From NCBI GenBank assembly GCA_021815405.1, contig JAKAGV010000002.1, forward strand, positions 62,001 to 126,000: 64,000 nt of DNA, in the 5' to 3' direction. Positions 28,943 to 37,463 of this stretch are shown here, piece after piece (position 1 is the first letter of the stretch; each line of letters starts with the position of its first letter). The notes beneath the pieces were generated by a model that saw only the letters and a program-made list of their open reading frames with translations, searched no databases and was not told where the DNA came from. Made by a program: the position numbers and the translations under genes. The DNA is from Bacteroidota bacterium. GTDB lineage: Bacteria > Bacteroidota > Ignavibacteria > Ignavibacteriales > Ignavibacteriaceae.

Positions 28943-29701
28943 GTGGCTACCGAAGAAATAACAACTGAACAAGAAGTAGAAGAAGAAACCGGTAACGAAA
29001 TGACGTTCCTCGAGCATCTAGAGGAATTGAGGTGGAGAATTATTTATTCTCTTTATGGTTTAGGAGCCGGAACCGTTATCGCATGGATATTTATTGATTT
29101 CCTAATTAATGATGTTTTACTTTTACCTGCAAGACATGCAGGAGTTCAGCTTCAAAATCTAAAACCGTTCGGACAGTTAATGCTCTTCTTTGAGGTAGCA
29201 ATTGTCGCTGGTGTAATAATCAGCCTGCCGAATATATTTTATCAACTCTGGAAATTTATTTCTCCTGCGTTAAAGCGTAATGAAAGGAAATATATTTCGG
29301 CTATTGTTGCTTTTTCTACCTTGTGTTTTTTACTTGGAGTTGTGTTCGCATATTTTGTAATGCTTCCAATGTCGCTAAAGTTTGCAGCTCAATTTGGCTC
29401 TGCAGAAATAAAAAATGTTTTTGCAATCGATGAATACATGTCGATAATAATCAGCATAATGCTGGGTTGCGGTTTAGTGTTTGAGCTTCCAATGGTTTCA
29501 TATTTCCTTACCAAGCTGGGAATCTTGACTCCACAATTCATGAGGAAATATAGACGGCATGCAATTGTTGGAATCTTTGTTGTTGCAGCATTTCTTTCAC
29601 CTGGAACTGATCCGGTTTCTCAATTAATTTTAGCTGCACCGCTTATTTTGTTATACGAAATTAGTATAATTATTTCCAAATTAGCCCGTAAGAAAAGTTG
29701 A
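28943..29701 (+). CDS. tatC: Sec-independent protein translocase TatC
   Basis: Core receptor of the twin-arginine translocase, 252 residues, starting at GTG. The N-terminal cytoplasmic motif EMTFLEHLEELRWRI and the periplasmic/cytoplasmic loop FYQLWKFISPALKRNERKY are family hallmarks. About six membrane segments follow, including the FVMLPMSLKF and ELPMVSYFL regions. Its stop overlaps the TTG start of the next gene. A Tat system is consistent with the Tat-like motif in ActB. Confidence 0.95.
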   Translation: MATEEITTEQEVEEETGNEMTFLEHLEELRWRIIYSLYGLGAGTVIAWIFIDFLINDVLLLPARHAGVQLQNLKPFGQLMLFFEVAIVAGVIISLPNIFYQLWKFISPALKRNERKYISAIVAFSTLCFLLGVVFAYFVMLPMSLKFAAQFGSAEIKNVFAIDEYMSIIISIMLGCGLVFELPMVSYFLTKLGILTPQFMRKYRRHAIVGIFVVAAFLSPGTDPVSQLILAAPLILLYEISIIISKLARKKS

Positions 29702-30678
29702 CTAATAAAAATCTAAAAGATATAAGCCTTCCTATACAGATTGAGCTGGAAAAGTTTGATGAGCTTTTTAAGAAGTCGATGAAGTCCGATGTAAAGCTTG
29801 TCGATTTGATTGCCAGGTACATCATAAGACAGAAAGGCAAGAAAATAAGACCGCTGCTTGTTCTGCTTTCAGCAAAAGTAGCCGGCGGCATAACGGAGCG
29901 AACTTATAGAGGTGCTGTTCTAGTAGAACTTCTGCACACCGCCACACTTGTTCACGATGATGTTGTAGACAATGCCGATAAGCGCCGCGGCTTCTGGTCA
30001 ATAAATAAAGTTTTTAAAAACAAAGTTGCCGTGTTGATGGGAGATTATCTCTTATCCCGCGGCTTATTAATTGCTGTTGAAGGGAAGGATTATGACTTCC
30101 TTGAAGTAATTACAAGTACCGTTAAAAGAATGTCCGAAGGCGAGCTTTTACAAATTAGAAAAACTAGAAAGCTGGATATTGACGAAGCAACTTATTTCAG
30201 AATTATATCCGACAAGACTGCATCGCTTCTGGAAACATGCTGTAAGATTGGTGCATTAAGCGCTAGCAGCAATAGCCAGTATCATGAGGCGATGAGAGAG
30301 TTTGGTGAAAAGATCGGAATCGCATTCCAGATAAGAGATGATATCCTTGATTACGACGGCAACACAAGTACAACCGGGAAGCCTGTCGGAGGCGATATTA
30401 AAGAAAAGAAGATTACACTGCCATTGATTTATTCATTAAATCAAGTTTCTAAAAGTGAAGCCGGTGAAATTAGGAAACTGATAAAAGACGGAGAGAAAAA
30501 GGAGAGTGTAAAAGAGATAATTGATTTCGTTAAGAAGAACAACGGAATTAATTATGCACGCGAAACTGCTTTAAGCTATTCGGCAAAAGCGAGAGAACTG
30601 CTTAATATTTTCCCTGATTCACCGGGAAAACTTGCGCTTCAGACTCTTGTAGATTTTGTTATTGACCGCAAAAACTGA
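29698..30678 (+). CDS. Polyprenyl diphosphate synthase
   Basis: Trans-isoprenyl diphosphate synthase of 326 residues that makes the side chain of the respiratory quinone. It has both aspartate-rich motifs: first HDDVVDNADKRRG near residue 80, second FQIRDDILDYDGN near 210, plus GKKIRPLL near 43. The chain length (C35-C45) cannot be read reliably. It starts with TTG overlapping the tatC stop as TTGA. Menaquinone is likely, given the bc1-alternative complex in the same genome. Confidence 0.9.
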   Translation: MTNKNLKDISLPIQIELEKFDELFKKSMKSDVKLVDLIARYIIRQKGKKIRPLLVLLSAKVAGGITERTYRGAVLVELLHTATLVHDDVVDNADKRRGFWSINKVFKNKVAVLMGDYLLSRGLLIAVEGKDYDFLEVITSTVKRMSEGELLQIRKTRKLDIDEATYFRIISDKTASLLETCCKIGALSASSNSQYHEAMREFGEKIGIAFQIRDDILDYDGNTSTTGKPVGGDIKEKKITLPLIYSLNQVSKSEAGEIRKLIKDGEKKESVKEIIDFVKKNNGINYARETALSYSAKARELLNIFPDSPGKLALQTLVDFVIDRKN

Positions 30679-31167
30679 TTATTTCTCCATATGAACTTTA
30701 TAATCGAATCCTTTAATTGGATCTCTTAAGGTTAATACCGGACAAGGCGCCTTCCGAACTACTTTTTCGGCAGTACTTCCAAAAAGAAGATGTTCAACTC
30801 CCGTATGACCATGAGTAGCAATTATAATTAAATCAATACTCTCTTCTGCAGCGGTGTCAATTATTTCTAAAAAAGGTTTTCCGGTTTTGACTATCGGATG
30901 AACTTTTATTTCTTTGGGGATTTCTTTCTGTGCAAGCTTGTTCAGTTCTTCAACTGCGCGCTTATCCATTTCTAAATCCACAGACGGGATTGCAATTTGT
31001 CCCATACTGAAATCAGGAGGATAAATTACCGGTTCAACAACATAAATAATATAAAGCTCTGCATGGAACAACTTTACAAAATTGACGGCAAACCTTAACG
31101 AACTTTTAGAGTAATCGGAAAAATCAATAGGCACCAATATTTTTTTTATTTCAAGTTCCATAAACAT
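30679..31167 (-). CDS. Universal stress protein (UspA family)
   Basis: 162-residue single-domain USP. It starts KKILVPIDFSDYSKSSLRFA with the conserved Asp15, and contains the ATP-binding signature ATHGHTGVEHLLFGSTAEKV near residue 118 (G-x2-G-x9-G-S/T), then APCPVLTLR. ATP binding is therefore likely. The exact stress role is unknown. Its start overlaps the end of the cNMP-binding gene by 17 bp. Confidence 0.92.
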   Translation of the reverse strand: MFMELEIKKILVPIDFSDYSKSSLRFAVNFVKLFHAELYIIYVVEPVIYPPDFSMGQIAIPSVDLEMDKRAVEELNKLAQKEIPKEIKVHPIVKTGKPFLEIIDTAAEESIDLIIIATHGHTGVEHLLFGSTAEKVVRKAPCPVLTLRDPIKGFDYKVHMEK

Positions 31168-31708
31168 CCTCCGATTTTGTTTTTAATTTTATGTGTAGTG
31201 AAATAAGGTCTTCGTTTAATTTTCTTAAACGAGCAATAATAACCTGGTTTAACCCTTGAAGTATTTTTGTACCAGTTTTCGGGAATTTCTCAACAAACTC
31301 ATCAAGATCCGGTTTGAAGATCACTGCAACTTTGGTATCTTCAACTGCAATGCCAGATGCCGATCTTTTTTCACCATCGATTAAGGCAAGTTCACCGAAG
31401 AAATCTCCTTTATTAAGAAGCGCTAAGGATAATGTCTCTTTATTTTCAAAAACTCTTTTTATTTCAACAGTACCTTCCCGAATAATATACATTCCGATTC
31501 CGGGATCTCCTTGGTAAAAGATATATTCACCGGAAAGATAATTTCTTTCGTGCATAATATTAGTAATTAACGAAATCTCTCTTCCGCTTAAGCCTTTGAA
31601 AATAGGAATTGCAAGCAGTGTATTGCGTAAATCCATTGCTCCGGAAGATGTTCCGAATAAGTTTGACCAGAAACTGCTTCGAATTATGTTGTTGTTTTGT
31701 TCATTCAT
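31151..31708 (-). CDS. Cyclic-nucleotide-binding domain protein
   Basis: 185-residue protein from the ATG at 31708 (MNEQNNNIIRSSF). A longer in-frame version would run into hisA, and the 10-bp gap to hisA supports the short start. A single cNMP-binding domain (about 45-155) shows YLSGEYIFYQGDPGIGMYII, then LLNKGDFFGELALIDGEKRSA, the phosphate-binding cassette. No HTH DNA-binding domain follows; the C-terminus is a short helix. It is therefore a cNMP sensor-like protein, not a classic Crp regulator. Confidence 0.85.
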   Translation of the reverse strand: MNEQNNNIIRSSFWSNLFGTSSGAMDLRNTLLAIPIFKGLSGREISLITNIMHERNYLSGEYIFYQGDPGIGMYIIREGTVEIKRVFENKETLSLALLNKGDFFGELALIDGEKRSASGIAVEDTKVAVIFKPDLDEFVEKFPKTGTKILQGLNQVIIARLRKLNEDLISLHIKLKTKSEDVYGT

Positions 31709-31718
31709 AAAAATTTTC

Positions 31719-32468
31719 CTAAAATATTCCCGATTCTGCAACTCTCCACATCTTCTGACACGGGAAACGGTTTTCGTATAAAGCTCTTCCAACAATAACC
31801 GAATCAATTTTATCCGGCATTAAATTTTGTACATCCATAAGTTCGTCTTTGTTTCTTATGCCGCCAGACAGAGTAACTTTTGCGCCTGTAATTTCGGCAA
31901 CTTCTTTGGAATAAGTCAAGTTCGGTCCGCCTAAAATTCCGTTTCTCATAACATCGGTACAGATAAATCTTTCAATACCTATCTGCCGCATTTTTTTTGC
32001 GAAGTCTTTATAATGAATACCTGTCTTAATTGTTCTTCCTTTTATAACTAGTTCTTCATCAACTATATCAAGAGCAATTACAATTTTTGAAGGACCGTAC
32101 TTTTCAAATACTTTTATGAATAATTCAGGATTTTCTATAGCCATCGTATTTACTGCAAGCCTGCTAATGCCGGTATCCATTATAGCTTCAACATCTTCCA
32201 TCCGTCTAATTCCGCCGGCGAATTGGACAGGTATAATTACAGACTGACAGATTTCTCTTATGATAGGAAGGTTTGAAAGGTTATGTTCATGTGCACCGTC
32301 AAAATCCACAATGTGCAGAAGCTTGGCATTCTCTGCGCGCCAAATCCTCGCCATCTCAACAGGGTCGCTTCCATATTCTTTACTTCCAAGCTCAGGAATT
32401 CCCTGAACAACGCGTACTGTTTTACCGTTTTTAATATCAATTGAAGGTATGACTAAAATATATTTCAT
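31719..32468 (-). CDS. hisA: HisA-type phosphoribosyl isomerase
   Basis: ProFAR isomerase of histidine biosynthesis, a beta/alpha-barrel of 249 residues. It begins VIPSIDIKNGKTVRVVQG (catalytic Asp), has FAGGIRRMEDVEAIMDTGISR near residue 85, FICTDVMRNGILGGPNL near 165, and ends with LSGGIRNKDELMDV and SVIVGRALYENRF. No other his genes lie nearby, so in this window it is isolated from the pathway. It is followed by the cNMP/USP gene pair. Confidence 0.88.
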   Translation of the reverse strand: MKYILVIPSIDIKNGKTVRVVQGIPELGSKEYGSDPVEMARIWRAENAKLLHIVDFDGAHEHNLSNLPIIREICQSVIIPVQFAGGIRRMEDVEAIMDTGISRLAVNTMAIENPELFIKVFEKYGPSKIVIALDIVDEELVIKGRTIKTGIHYKDFAKKMRQIGIERFICTDVMRNGILGGPNLTYSKEVAEITGAKVTLSGGIRNKDELMDVQNLMPDKIDSVIVGRALYENRFPCQKMWRVAESGIF

Positions 32469-32552
32469 CTTTATCGCAAAAATTTATTCAAGAACAAGAA
32501 TCTTTTATTGACTACAAATCTTAATAAACAATTTCAATCTTTCTCTTAATCC

Positions 32553-32596
32553 TAATCTTTCTCTTAATCGAACAAATCCGATTAACTGAAAGATTA
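32553..32596. repeat. Long inverted repeat between hisA and the M3 peptidase gene
   Basis: Arms 32553-32570 (TAATCTTTCTCTTAATCG) and 32579-32596 pair at 16 of 18 positions around an 8-nt loop. The left arm also repeats directly just upstream (AATCTTTCTCTTAATC at 32536-32551). The genes are divergent here, so this is not a gene-end terminator. It could be a regulatory structure or a repeat remnant. Confidence 0.55.
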
Positions 32597-32727
32597 AGAT
32601 TACGAAGCTTGTTCAACATTATCAATCAAATTATATAAATGATCTGCAAAAAATCAACATAATTTACAATTTATTTTGATATTTTGTGTTATTGAAAATA
32701 TTTTAATAGTATAAAGGAATTACCTAC

Positions 32728-34872
32728 ATGAATTCAAAATTTTTCAGAAACATTCTTATTTTATTTTCCTTTTGCTTTGCATCTCTTTTGATAGCTAATG
32801 CGAAAAAAAATCTTCCCGCTGATCCAAATAGTGGTAATCAAAATCCATTCTTTGAACCAAGTTCCCTTCCATTCCATGCGATACCGTTCGACAAAATAAA
32901 AGACAGCGATTATCAGCCTGCATTTGATGAAGGAATGAAACGTCAGCTTGCGGAAATTGAAAAGATTGCAGATAACCCTGAGCCTCCGACTTTTCAAAAC
33001 ACTCTTGTAGCTCTTGAAAAAAGCGGACAAACCTTAATGCGTGTTCAATTGGCTTTTAATACTGTAAGCAGCGCAAACACTGATTCTGTTCTGCAAAAAG
33101 TCCAGCAGTATGAAGCGCCAAGGCTTGCTGCGCATAATGATGCGATCTTTCTTAATACAAAACTTTTTGAGCGAGTAAAAACAATTTATAATGAACGAAG
33201 TCACCTGAAGCTTGATCATGAATCAATGAAACTCGTTTCATATTACTATAATCAATTTGTTCATGCCGGTGCAAATCTCTCTGCTGAAGACAAAGCGAAA
33301 CTTAAAAAGTTGAATGAAGAGGAAGCAACTTTGGTTGCTCAATTCGATAACAAACTTTTAGCCGGAACAAAAGCCGGTGCTCTGGTTATTGATAATAAAT
33401 CGGAATTAGACGGACTAACTCCTGCTGAAATTGATGCCGCTGCTCAAGCTGCAGATTCCCGCGGTCTTAAAGGCAAATGGTTAATTTCTCTTCAGAATAC
33501 TACGCAGCAGCCTGATTTAAAAATCTTAAAAGATAGAAAAGTACGTAAAGAATTGTTTGAAGCTTCATGGAACCGCTGCGAACATAATGATGCTAACGAT
33601 ACTCGTTCAGTTATTGAGCAGATTGCAAAAATCCGTGCTGATAAAGCTAAGCTTTTAGGCTATCCGAATTATGCCGCCTGGGCTCTGGTAAATCAAATGG
33701 CAAAAACTCCACAGACAGTTGAAAAGTTTCTTGGCGGTCTTGTTCCTGCCACCGTTGCAAGTGAGAAGAAGGAAGCCGAAGAACTGCAGGCTATCATAAA
33801 TAAATCCGGAAAAGATTTTAAGCTTGAGCCTTGGGATTGGAGCTATTATGCAGAGAAACTCCGCAAAGCAAAATATAATTTAGATGATTCCGAAATAAAG
33901 CCTTACTTTGTTCTTGATAATGTTCTCGAGAAAGGAATTTTTTATGAAGCTCATGAGCTTTATGGATTAACATTCAAGGAGCTTCATGATATTCCGGTTT
34001 ATCAGAAAGATGTCCGCGTATTTGAAGTTTATGATAAAGAAGGTTCGCCGCTTGCTCTTTTTTATGCTGATTATTTTAAGCGCGATAATAAATCCGGCGG
34101 TGCCTGGATGGATAATATGGTTATTCAATCAAAGCTTCTCGGAACAAAGCCGGTGGTTTATAACGTCTGCAATTTCACCAAACCTGCGCCAGGTCAGCCG
34201 GCACTTTTAAGCTATGATGATGTTACAACCATGTTCCATGAATTTGGTCATGCACTTCATGGAATGTTTGCAAGCCAGGAATATCCGAGTCTTTCCGGTA
34301 CAAATGTTCCAAGGGACTTTGTTGAATTTCCATCTCAGTTCAATGAGCATTGGGCGCTTTATCCAAAGGTGCTGGAACATTACGCATTGAATTACAAAAC
34401 CGGCAAACCAATGCCTCAAAGCTTAGTTGACAAAATTAAGAAGGCAACCGTTTTCAATCAGGGATATGATTTTACAGAACTCCTCGAAGCTGCAGATCTT
34501 GATATGGCATGGCATACTTTACCGGCTAGCGCACCAATTCAGAATGCCGATAAATTTGAAGTCGCAAGTCTGCAAAAAGATCATTTGTATATTCCACAGG
34601 TTCCAACCCGTTACCGCTCAAGTTATTTTCTGCATATTTGGGGAAACGGTTATGCTGCCGGTTATTACTCTTATCTATGGACTGAAATGCTTGACGACGA
34701 TGCATTCCAGTGGTTTTTAGATCACGGTGGATTAACTCGCAAGAACGGCGACCGTTTTCGCAATATGATTCTTTCCCGCGGCGCTACAGAAGATTATAGC
34801 AAGATGTTCCGTGATTTTACCGGACACAATCCTCAACTCGGACCGATGCTGGAAAACAGAGGTCTAAAATAA
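32728..34872 (+). CDS. M3 family metallopeptidase (oligopeptidase A/Dcp-like)
   Basis: 714-residue zinc peptidase with an N-terminal signal peptide (residues 1-25, ending ANA), so it acts in the periplasm. The N-terminal helical region includes FHAIPFDKIKDSDYQPAFDEG. The active site is MFHEFGHALHGMF near residue 510 (HExxH), with the downstream glutamate in the FVEFPSQFNEHWA segment. The end HNPQLGPMLENRGL fits dipeptidyl carboxypeptidase relatives. It probably degrades short peptides during nutrient uptake. Confidence 0.93.
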   Translation: MNSKFFRNILILFSFCFASLLIANAKKNLPADPNSGNQNPFFEPSSLPFHAIPFDKIKDSDYQPAFDEGMKRQLAEIEKIADNPEPPTFQNTLVALEKSGQTLMRVQLAFNTVSSANTDSVLQKVQQYEAPRLAAHNDAIFLNTKLFERVKTIYNERSHLKLDHESMKLVSYYYNQFVHAGANLSAEDKAKLKKLNEEEATLVAQFDNKLLAGTKAGALVIDNKSELDGLTPAEIDAAAQAADSRGLKGKWLISLQNTTQQPDLKILKDRKVRKELFEASWNRCEHNDANDTRSVIEQIAKIRADKAKLLGYPNYAAWALVNQMAKTPQTVEKFLGGLVPATVASEKKEAEELQAIINKSGKDFKLEPWDWSYYAEKLRKAKYNLDDSEIKPYFVLDNVLEKGIFYEAHELYGLTFKELHDIPVYQKDVRVFEVYDKEGSPLALFYADYFKRDNKSGGAWMDNMVIQSKLLGTKPVVYNVCNFTKPAPGQPALLSYDDVTTMFHEFGHALHGMFASQEYPSLSGTNVPRDFVEFPSQFNEHWALYPKVLEHYALNYKTGKPMPQSLVDKIKKATVFNQGYDFTELLEAADLDMAWHTLPASAPIQNADKFEVASLQKDHLYIPQVPTRYRSSYFLHIWGNGYAAGYYSYLWTEMLDDDAFQWFLDHGGLTRKNGDRFRNMILSRGATEDYSKMFRDFTGHNPQLGPMLENRGLK

Positions 34873-34898
34873 TAAGTAATTAACTGATGTAATGCAAT

Positions 34899-34969
34899 TG
34901 TTATGCTGAATTTGTTTAGCATCTAAAAACAGCTTAAAAATAAGGATTCAGAAACAAGTCGGAATGACA
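34899..34969. repeat. MITE-like 71-bp element with terminal inverted repeats
   Basis: The left end TGTTATGCTGAATTTGTTT and the reverse complement of the right end (TGTCATTCCGACTTGTTT) match over most of 18 positions. A small internal hairpin (ATGCT...AGCAT) follows the left end. A similar solo end occurs at 38518-38536. It lies just after the M3 peptidase stop, the first item in the 34873-35875 gene-free stretch. Confidence 0.5.
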
Positions 34970-35045
34970 AATGAAATATTTTATTCAATTTGCATAACTT
35001 CAGTTTATTAAATAAATCGTACGAACCGGAACTAAAATAAGCGAT

Positions 35046-35087
35046 CAGAAGCCGGAGATCAGATTTAATGCTGAACTCCGACATCTG
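35046..35087. repeat. Hairpin-forming inverted repeat
   Basis: Arms CAGAAGCCGGAGATCAG (35046-35062) and CTGAACTCCGACATCTG (35071-35087) pair at 14 of 17 positions around an 8-nt loop. There is no strong U tract on either side, so a terminator role is doubtful. Similar imperfect palindromes are typical dispersed intergenic repeats. Confidence 0.5.
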
Positions 35088-35268
35088 ATTTCTAATTTTC
35101 CGCGAGATTTCCCTTCAGTGGCTTTCCTATTTTGCTAAAATTTAACTAACTATACTTACTACCAAAGTTTATTTGATCATTTTAAAAATGAACTCAATCA
35201 TTTTTCAAATTCATTTAATAACCTTAAAAATCATTTCGTCTCCTACATAAGTTTAATATATATTTTTC

Positions 35269-35335
35269 GGAGGTTGGTAATGGCTTTTTAATGTACAATA
35301 AAAAGGGCGCTAGCTTTTTTTATACTAAAAATTAA
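35269..35335 (+). other. Short leader-like segment with SD and two overlapping mini-ORFs
   Basis: A GGAGG sequence at 35269-35273 lies at good spacing before ATG 35280. That opens a three-codon ORF (MAF, stop), whose TAA overlaps a second ATG as TAATG. The second ORF has 14 codons (starting MYNKKG) and ends at 35335. The same frame then stays open into the 21-bp repeat array. It could be a chance arrangement or the remnant 5' end of a gene. Confidence 0.25.
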
Positions 35336-35399
35336 TTGGTTTTCGGAATAAGCAAAAATATAGTTGTGCAACCTTCTCGAAAAACAGTTGCTGTAGACA

Positions 35400-35827
35400 T
35401 GTTCAAGAATAATATTTATCTGTCGAAAGGAAGCAAGTTCATCCTGCAGTACTTTTTGTCATACGGAAGATATTTCCTTTACCAGTTGGATTATTCCTTA
35501 TTGAGAAGCAACATTCCTTTACCGCAAAGGAACTTCCGTTCAAAGCAAAGCAATGTTCCTTATCTGTGAAGGAACTTTGCTTTATTGCGAAGCAATATTG
35601 CTTTGACACCAAGGAACTTTCCTTTGCCTCTAACCATTAATCCTTCGGCTTTAAGCAACTTTGCTTTAAGCATAAAGTATTTTCCTTTACCCGATAGCAA
35701 CTTTTCTTATAATGTAAGAAATGATCCTTCTTCTATAAGCATCAAGGATTCGGTGGAAGGAATGATGCTTCGGCGAAAGGAAAATCCCTTCGGCGAAAGT
35801 ATTTTTAGCTTAAATTCAAAGGATTGA
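35400..35827. repeat. Diverged 21-bp tandem repeat array with palindromic units
   Basis: Fifteen consecutive 21-bp units are clear from 35507 to 35821; weaker units extend left to about 35400. The unit is roughly AGGAA-nn-TTCCTT plus an 8-nt spacer. Arms swap between AGGAA/TTCCT and AGCAA/TTGCT, so units are palindromic in themselves (AAGCAATATTGCTT, AAGGAACTTTCCTT) and also pair with neighbours (TTCCTTTACCGCAAAGGAA). The last clear units share CTTCGGCGAAAG exactly 21 bp apart. Because 21 is a multiple of three, long open frames appear (7-residue period); I do not regard them as genes. The array lies between two convergent gene ends. Function unknown. Confidence 0.8.
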
Positions 35828-35875
35828 TTGCTATGCGTAATGGATGTGTGATGAATTATCAAGCAAGGTTCGTTT

Positions 35876-37288
35876 TTAATAATCCAGTTCCTTGCCGTTG
35901 CTATGAGCACGGCTTATTATTTCCGGCGACTCCTCGAAAGCAAGTATATTTATTTTTTCCGGTTCTCGCATTAAAGTTTTTGCAATAATATAGCCTGCTA
36001 TTGACCAAGTCTGCCTGCTTCTTGCTTCCTTGCCGATTAATCTGTTGTGAATGCCGTCGTAATATTCAGGATAATTATCTGCCTGTAATTTTTCTTCTGC
36101 TATCTTTATTACCTTTTTAAAATGATCGGTGCTTTTCATCTTAACTGATGCTGCCGCAAGATACCACATTAAAACGGGCCAGCCTCCGCCATTATGATAA
36201 GACCACGCAATGTTCTTCGGATCGAAGCCCGTCAGCAGTTCCCACTCCTTTCCCTCTAGTGCCGGATAACAAATCTTGATCGGCATTTCTCCGATTAGTT
36301 CTTTTTCCTTATTAAAAATTAATTTAAGAATTGATTTGGAATGATATTCATCCGCAAGTAAATTGATTATCATAAGTAAATTACCGGCAGTAAAAAATCT
36401 GAAGTCCATCTGCGAAGGACCGAGGTTGCCAACAAAATAACCGTCGTCATCTCTAAGCCAGTTATATATCCAGCCGGGAATAGATTCCGGAAAAATATTG
36501 AATTGATTTAAGGCGTTCTCTTTATATTCTTCAATTGAAAATCGGTAAATCTTATTAATCTTTTCAAAGTCCAGCCAGTAATATTTTCTTATATGATAAA
36601 CTAATTGCCCTAATCTTTTGTCGATGTATTCCAAAAGATTTTTATTCCTGCTATTTTGAATTAGCATTTCTTTTGCGGAAAGCAAAGCTGTATAAAAGAG
36701 CGCTTGTATTTCAAGCGGATAACCATGCACGTTCATTCGCCTGTCAATCATGAAAGAGCCGTCAGGCACGAGCAGTGTCGGGAACATATCGAACCGGTTG
36801 GTAAGTGTAAGCTCGAGGATCAATTTAATCGCATTCTGAATATCTTTTCTTTTTGCAAACTCCAAATCGTTTGTCTTCTTTATATAGGCACGTAAAATAT
36901 AAATCCACCAGAAAGCCGAATCCACCGGAGTGACTCTTGCAATTGCCTTTTCGCCGTAATCTGGAATAAGTATATCTTTTCCTGAAGTTGCCGTAATCTT
37001 AAAGCTTGCAGGCATCAATCCCTTAGGAGGTAAAAAGCAATCCATGCCGTCTTCACTTCCCTGCAGTTTCAAAGTAACTTCAAGAAAGTTCTTTACTATT
37101 TTATGCTCTCCATTAAGAAGAAATGCAAATGCCGAGACCGCGAAATCTCTAATAAAAATCTGGTTGTAATTTAATTTGTTTGATGACTTATCCTCTGCCG
37201 CCAGCGTACCGATCGGCTTACCTTCAAATTCAACAATAGAATTCTGCAGAAGCTTCCAAGCTTCATCAAATAAACTGTTCTTTACCAT
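35876..37288 (-). CDS. GH100 neutral/alkaline invertase-like glycoside hydrolase
   Basis: Predicted cytosolic sucrose hydrolase, 470 residues and no signal peptide. It follows the family sequence closely: NYNQIFIRDFAVSAFAFLLN near residue 40, GMDCFLPPKGLMPASFKI near 80, then IARVTPVDSAFWWIYILRAY near 113, CMIDRR-like FMIDRRMNVHGYPLEIQALFY near 180, FRFFTAGNLLMI near 280, and WSYHNGGGWPVLMWYLAAA near 360. These motifs are those of GH100 enzymes best known from plants and cyanobacteria. No sucrose transporter is adjacent. It is convergent with the M3 gene across the repeat array. Confidence 0.88.
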   Translation of the reverse strand: MVKNSLFDEAWKLLQNSIVEFEGKPIGTLAAEDKSSNKLNYNQIFIRDFAVSAFAFLLNGEHKIVKNFLEVTLKLQGSEDGMDCFLPPKGLMPASFKITATSGKDILIPDYGEKAIARVTPVDSAFWWIYILRAYIKKTNDLEFAKRKDIQNAIKLILELTLTNRFDMFPTLLVPDGSFMIDRRMNVHGYPLEIQALFYTALLSAKEMLIQNSRNKNLLEYIDKRLGQLVYHIRKYYWLDFEKINKIYRFSIEEYKENALNQFNIFPESIPGWIYNWLRDDDGYFVGNLGPSQMDFRFFTAGNLLMIINLLADEYHSKSILKLIFNKEKELIGEMPIKICYPALEGKEWELLTGFDPKNIAWSYHNGGGWPVLMWYLAAASVKMKSTDHFKKVIKIAEEKLQADNYPEYYDGIHNRLIGKEARSRQTWSIAGYIIAKTLMREPEKINILAFEESPEIISRAHSNGKELDY

Positions 37289-37320
37289 TACCTATTCCAG
37301 CTTATTATCCTTAATTATAA

Positions 37321-37446
37321 ATGAGTCCGCTCTAAAAAGATCATTCGCGTAAAAATGAAAACCTAAAGAATTTATATTATCGAATAGATTCCCACTTTCG
37401 TGGGAATGACATTTCGTCTTTTTTAGCTTTTTTCGAGTGGACTCAT
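37321..37446. repeat. 126-bp MITE-like element, copy 1
   Basis: Bounded by ATGAGTCCGCTC and GAGTGGACTCAT (11 of 12 paired). An inner hairpin contains TCCCACTTTCGTGGGA next to ATGACATTTCGTC. The reverse complement aligns closely along its whole length with 63022-63147, which is also 126 bp. It has no coding capacity. It sits between the GH100 start and the SDR stop, accounting for most of that gap. Confidence 0.75.
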
Positions 37447-37463
37447 AAATTTTTATTTGAAGT

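Noticed and set aside
31709-31807. Longer start for the cNMP-binding protein reaching into hisA
   Set aside because: The extra 33 residues come from hisA sequence read in another frame; the short start leaves a normal 10-bp gap.
35336-35827. Open frames with a 7-residue repeat pattern over the 21-bp array, as a repeat protein
   Set aside because: Open frames arise from the period being a multiple of three. They are broken by TAA at 35333 and TGA at 35567, lack a good start, and the palindromic arms explain the sequence better.
35400-35827. CRISPR array
   Set aside because: There are no constant repeats separated by unique spacers of about 30 bp and no cas genes nearby; the period is only 21 bp and the repeats are diverged.
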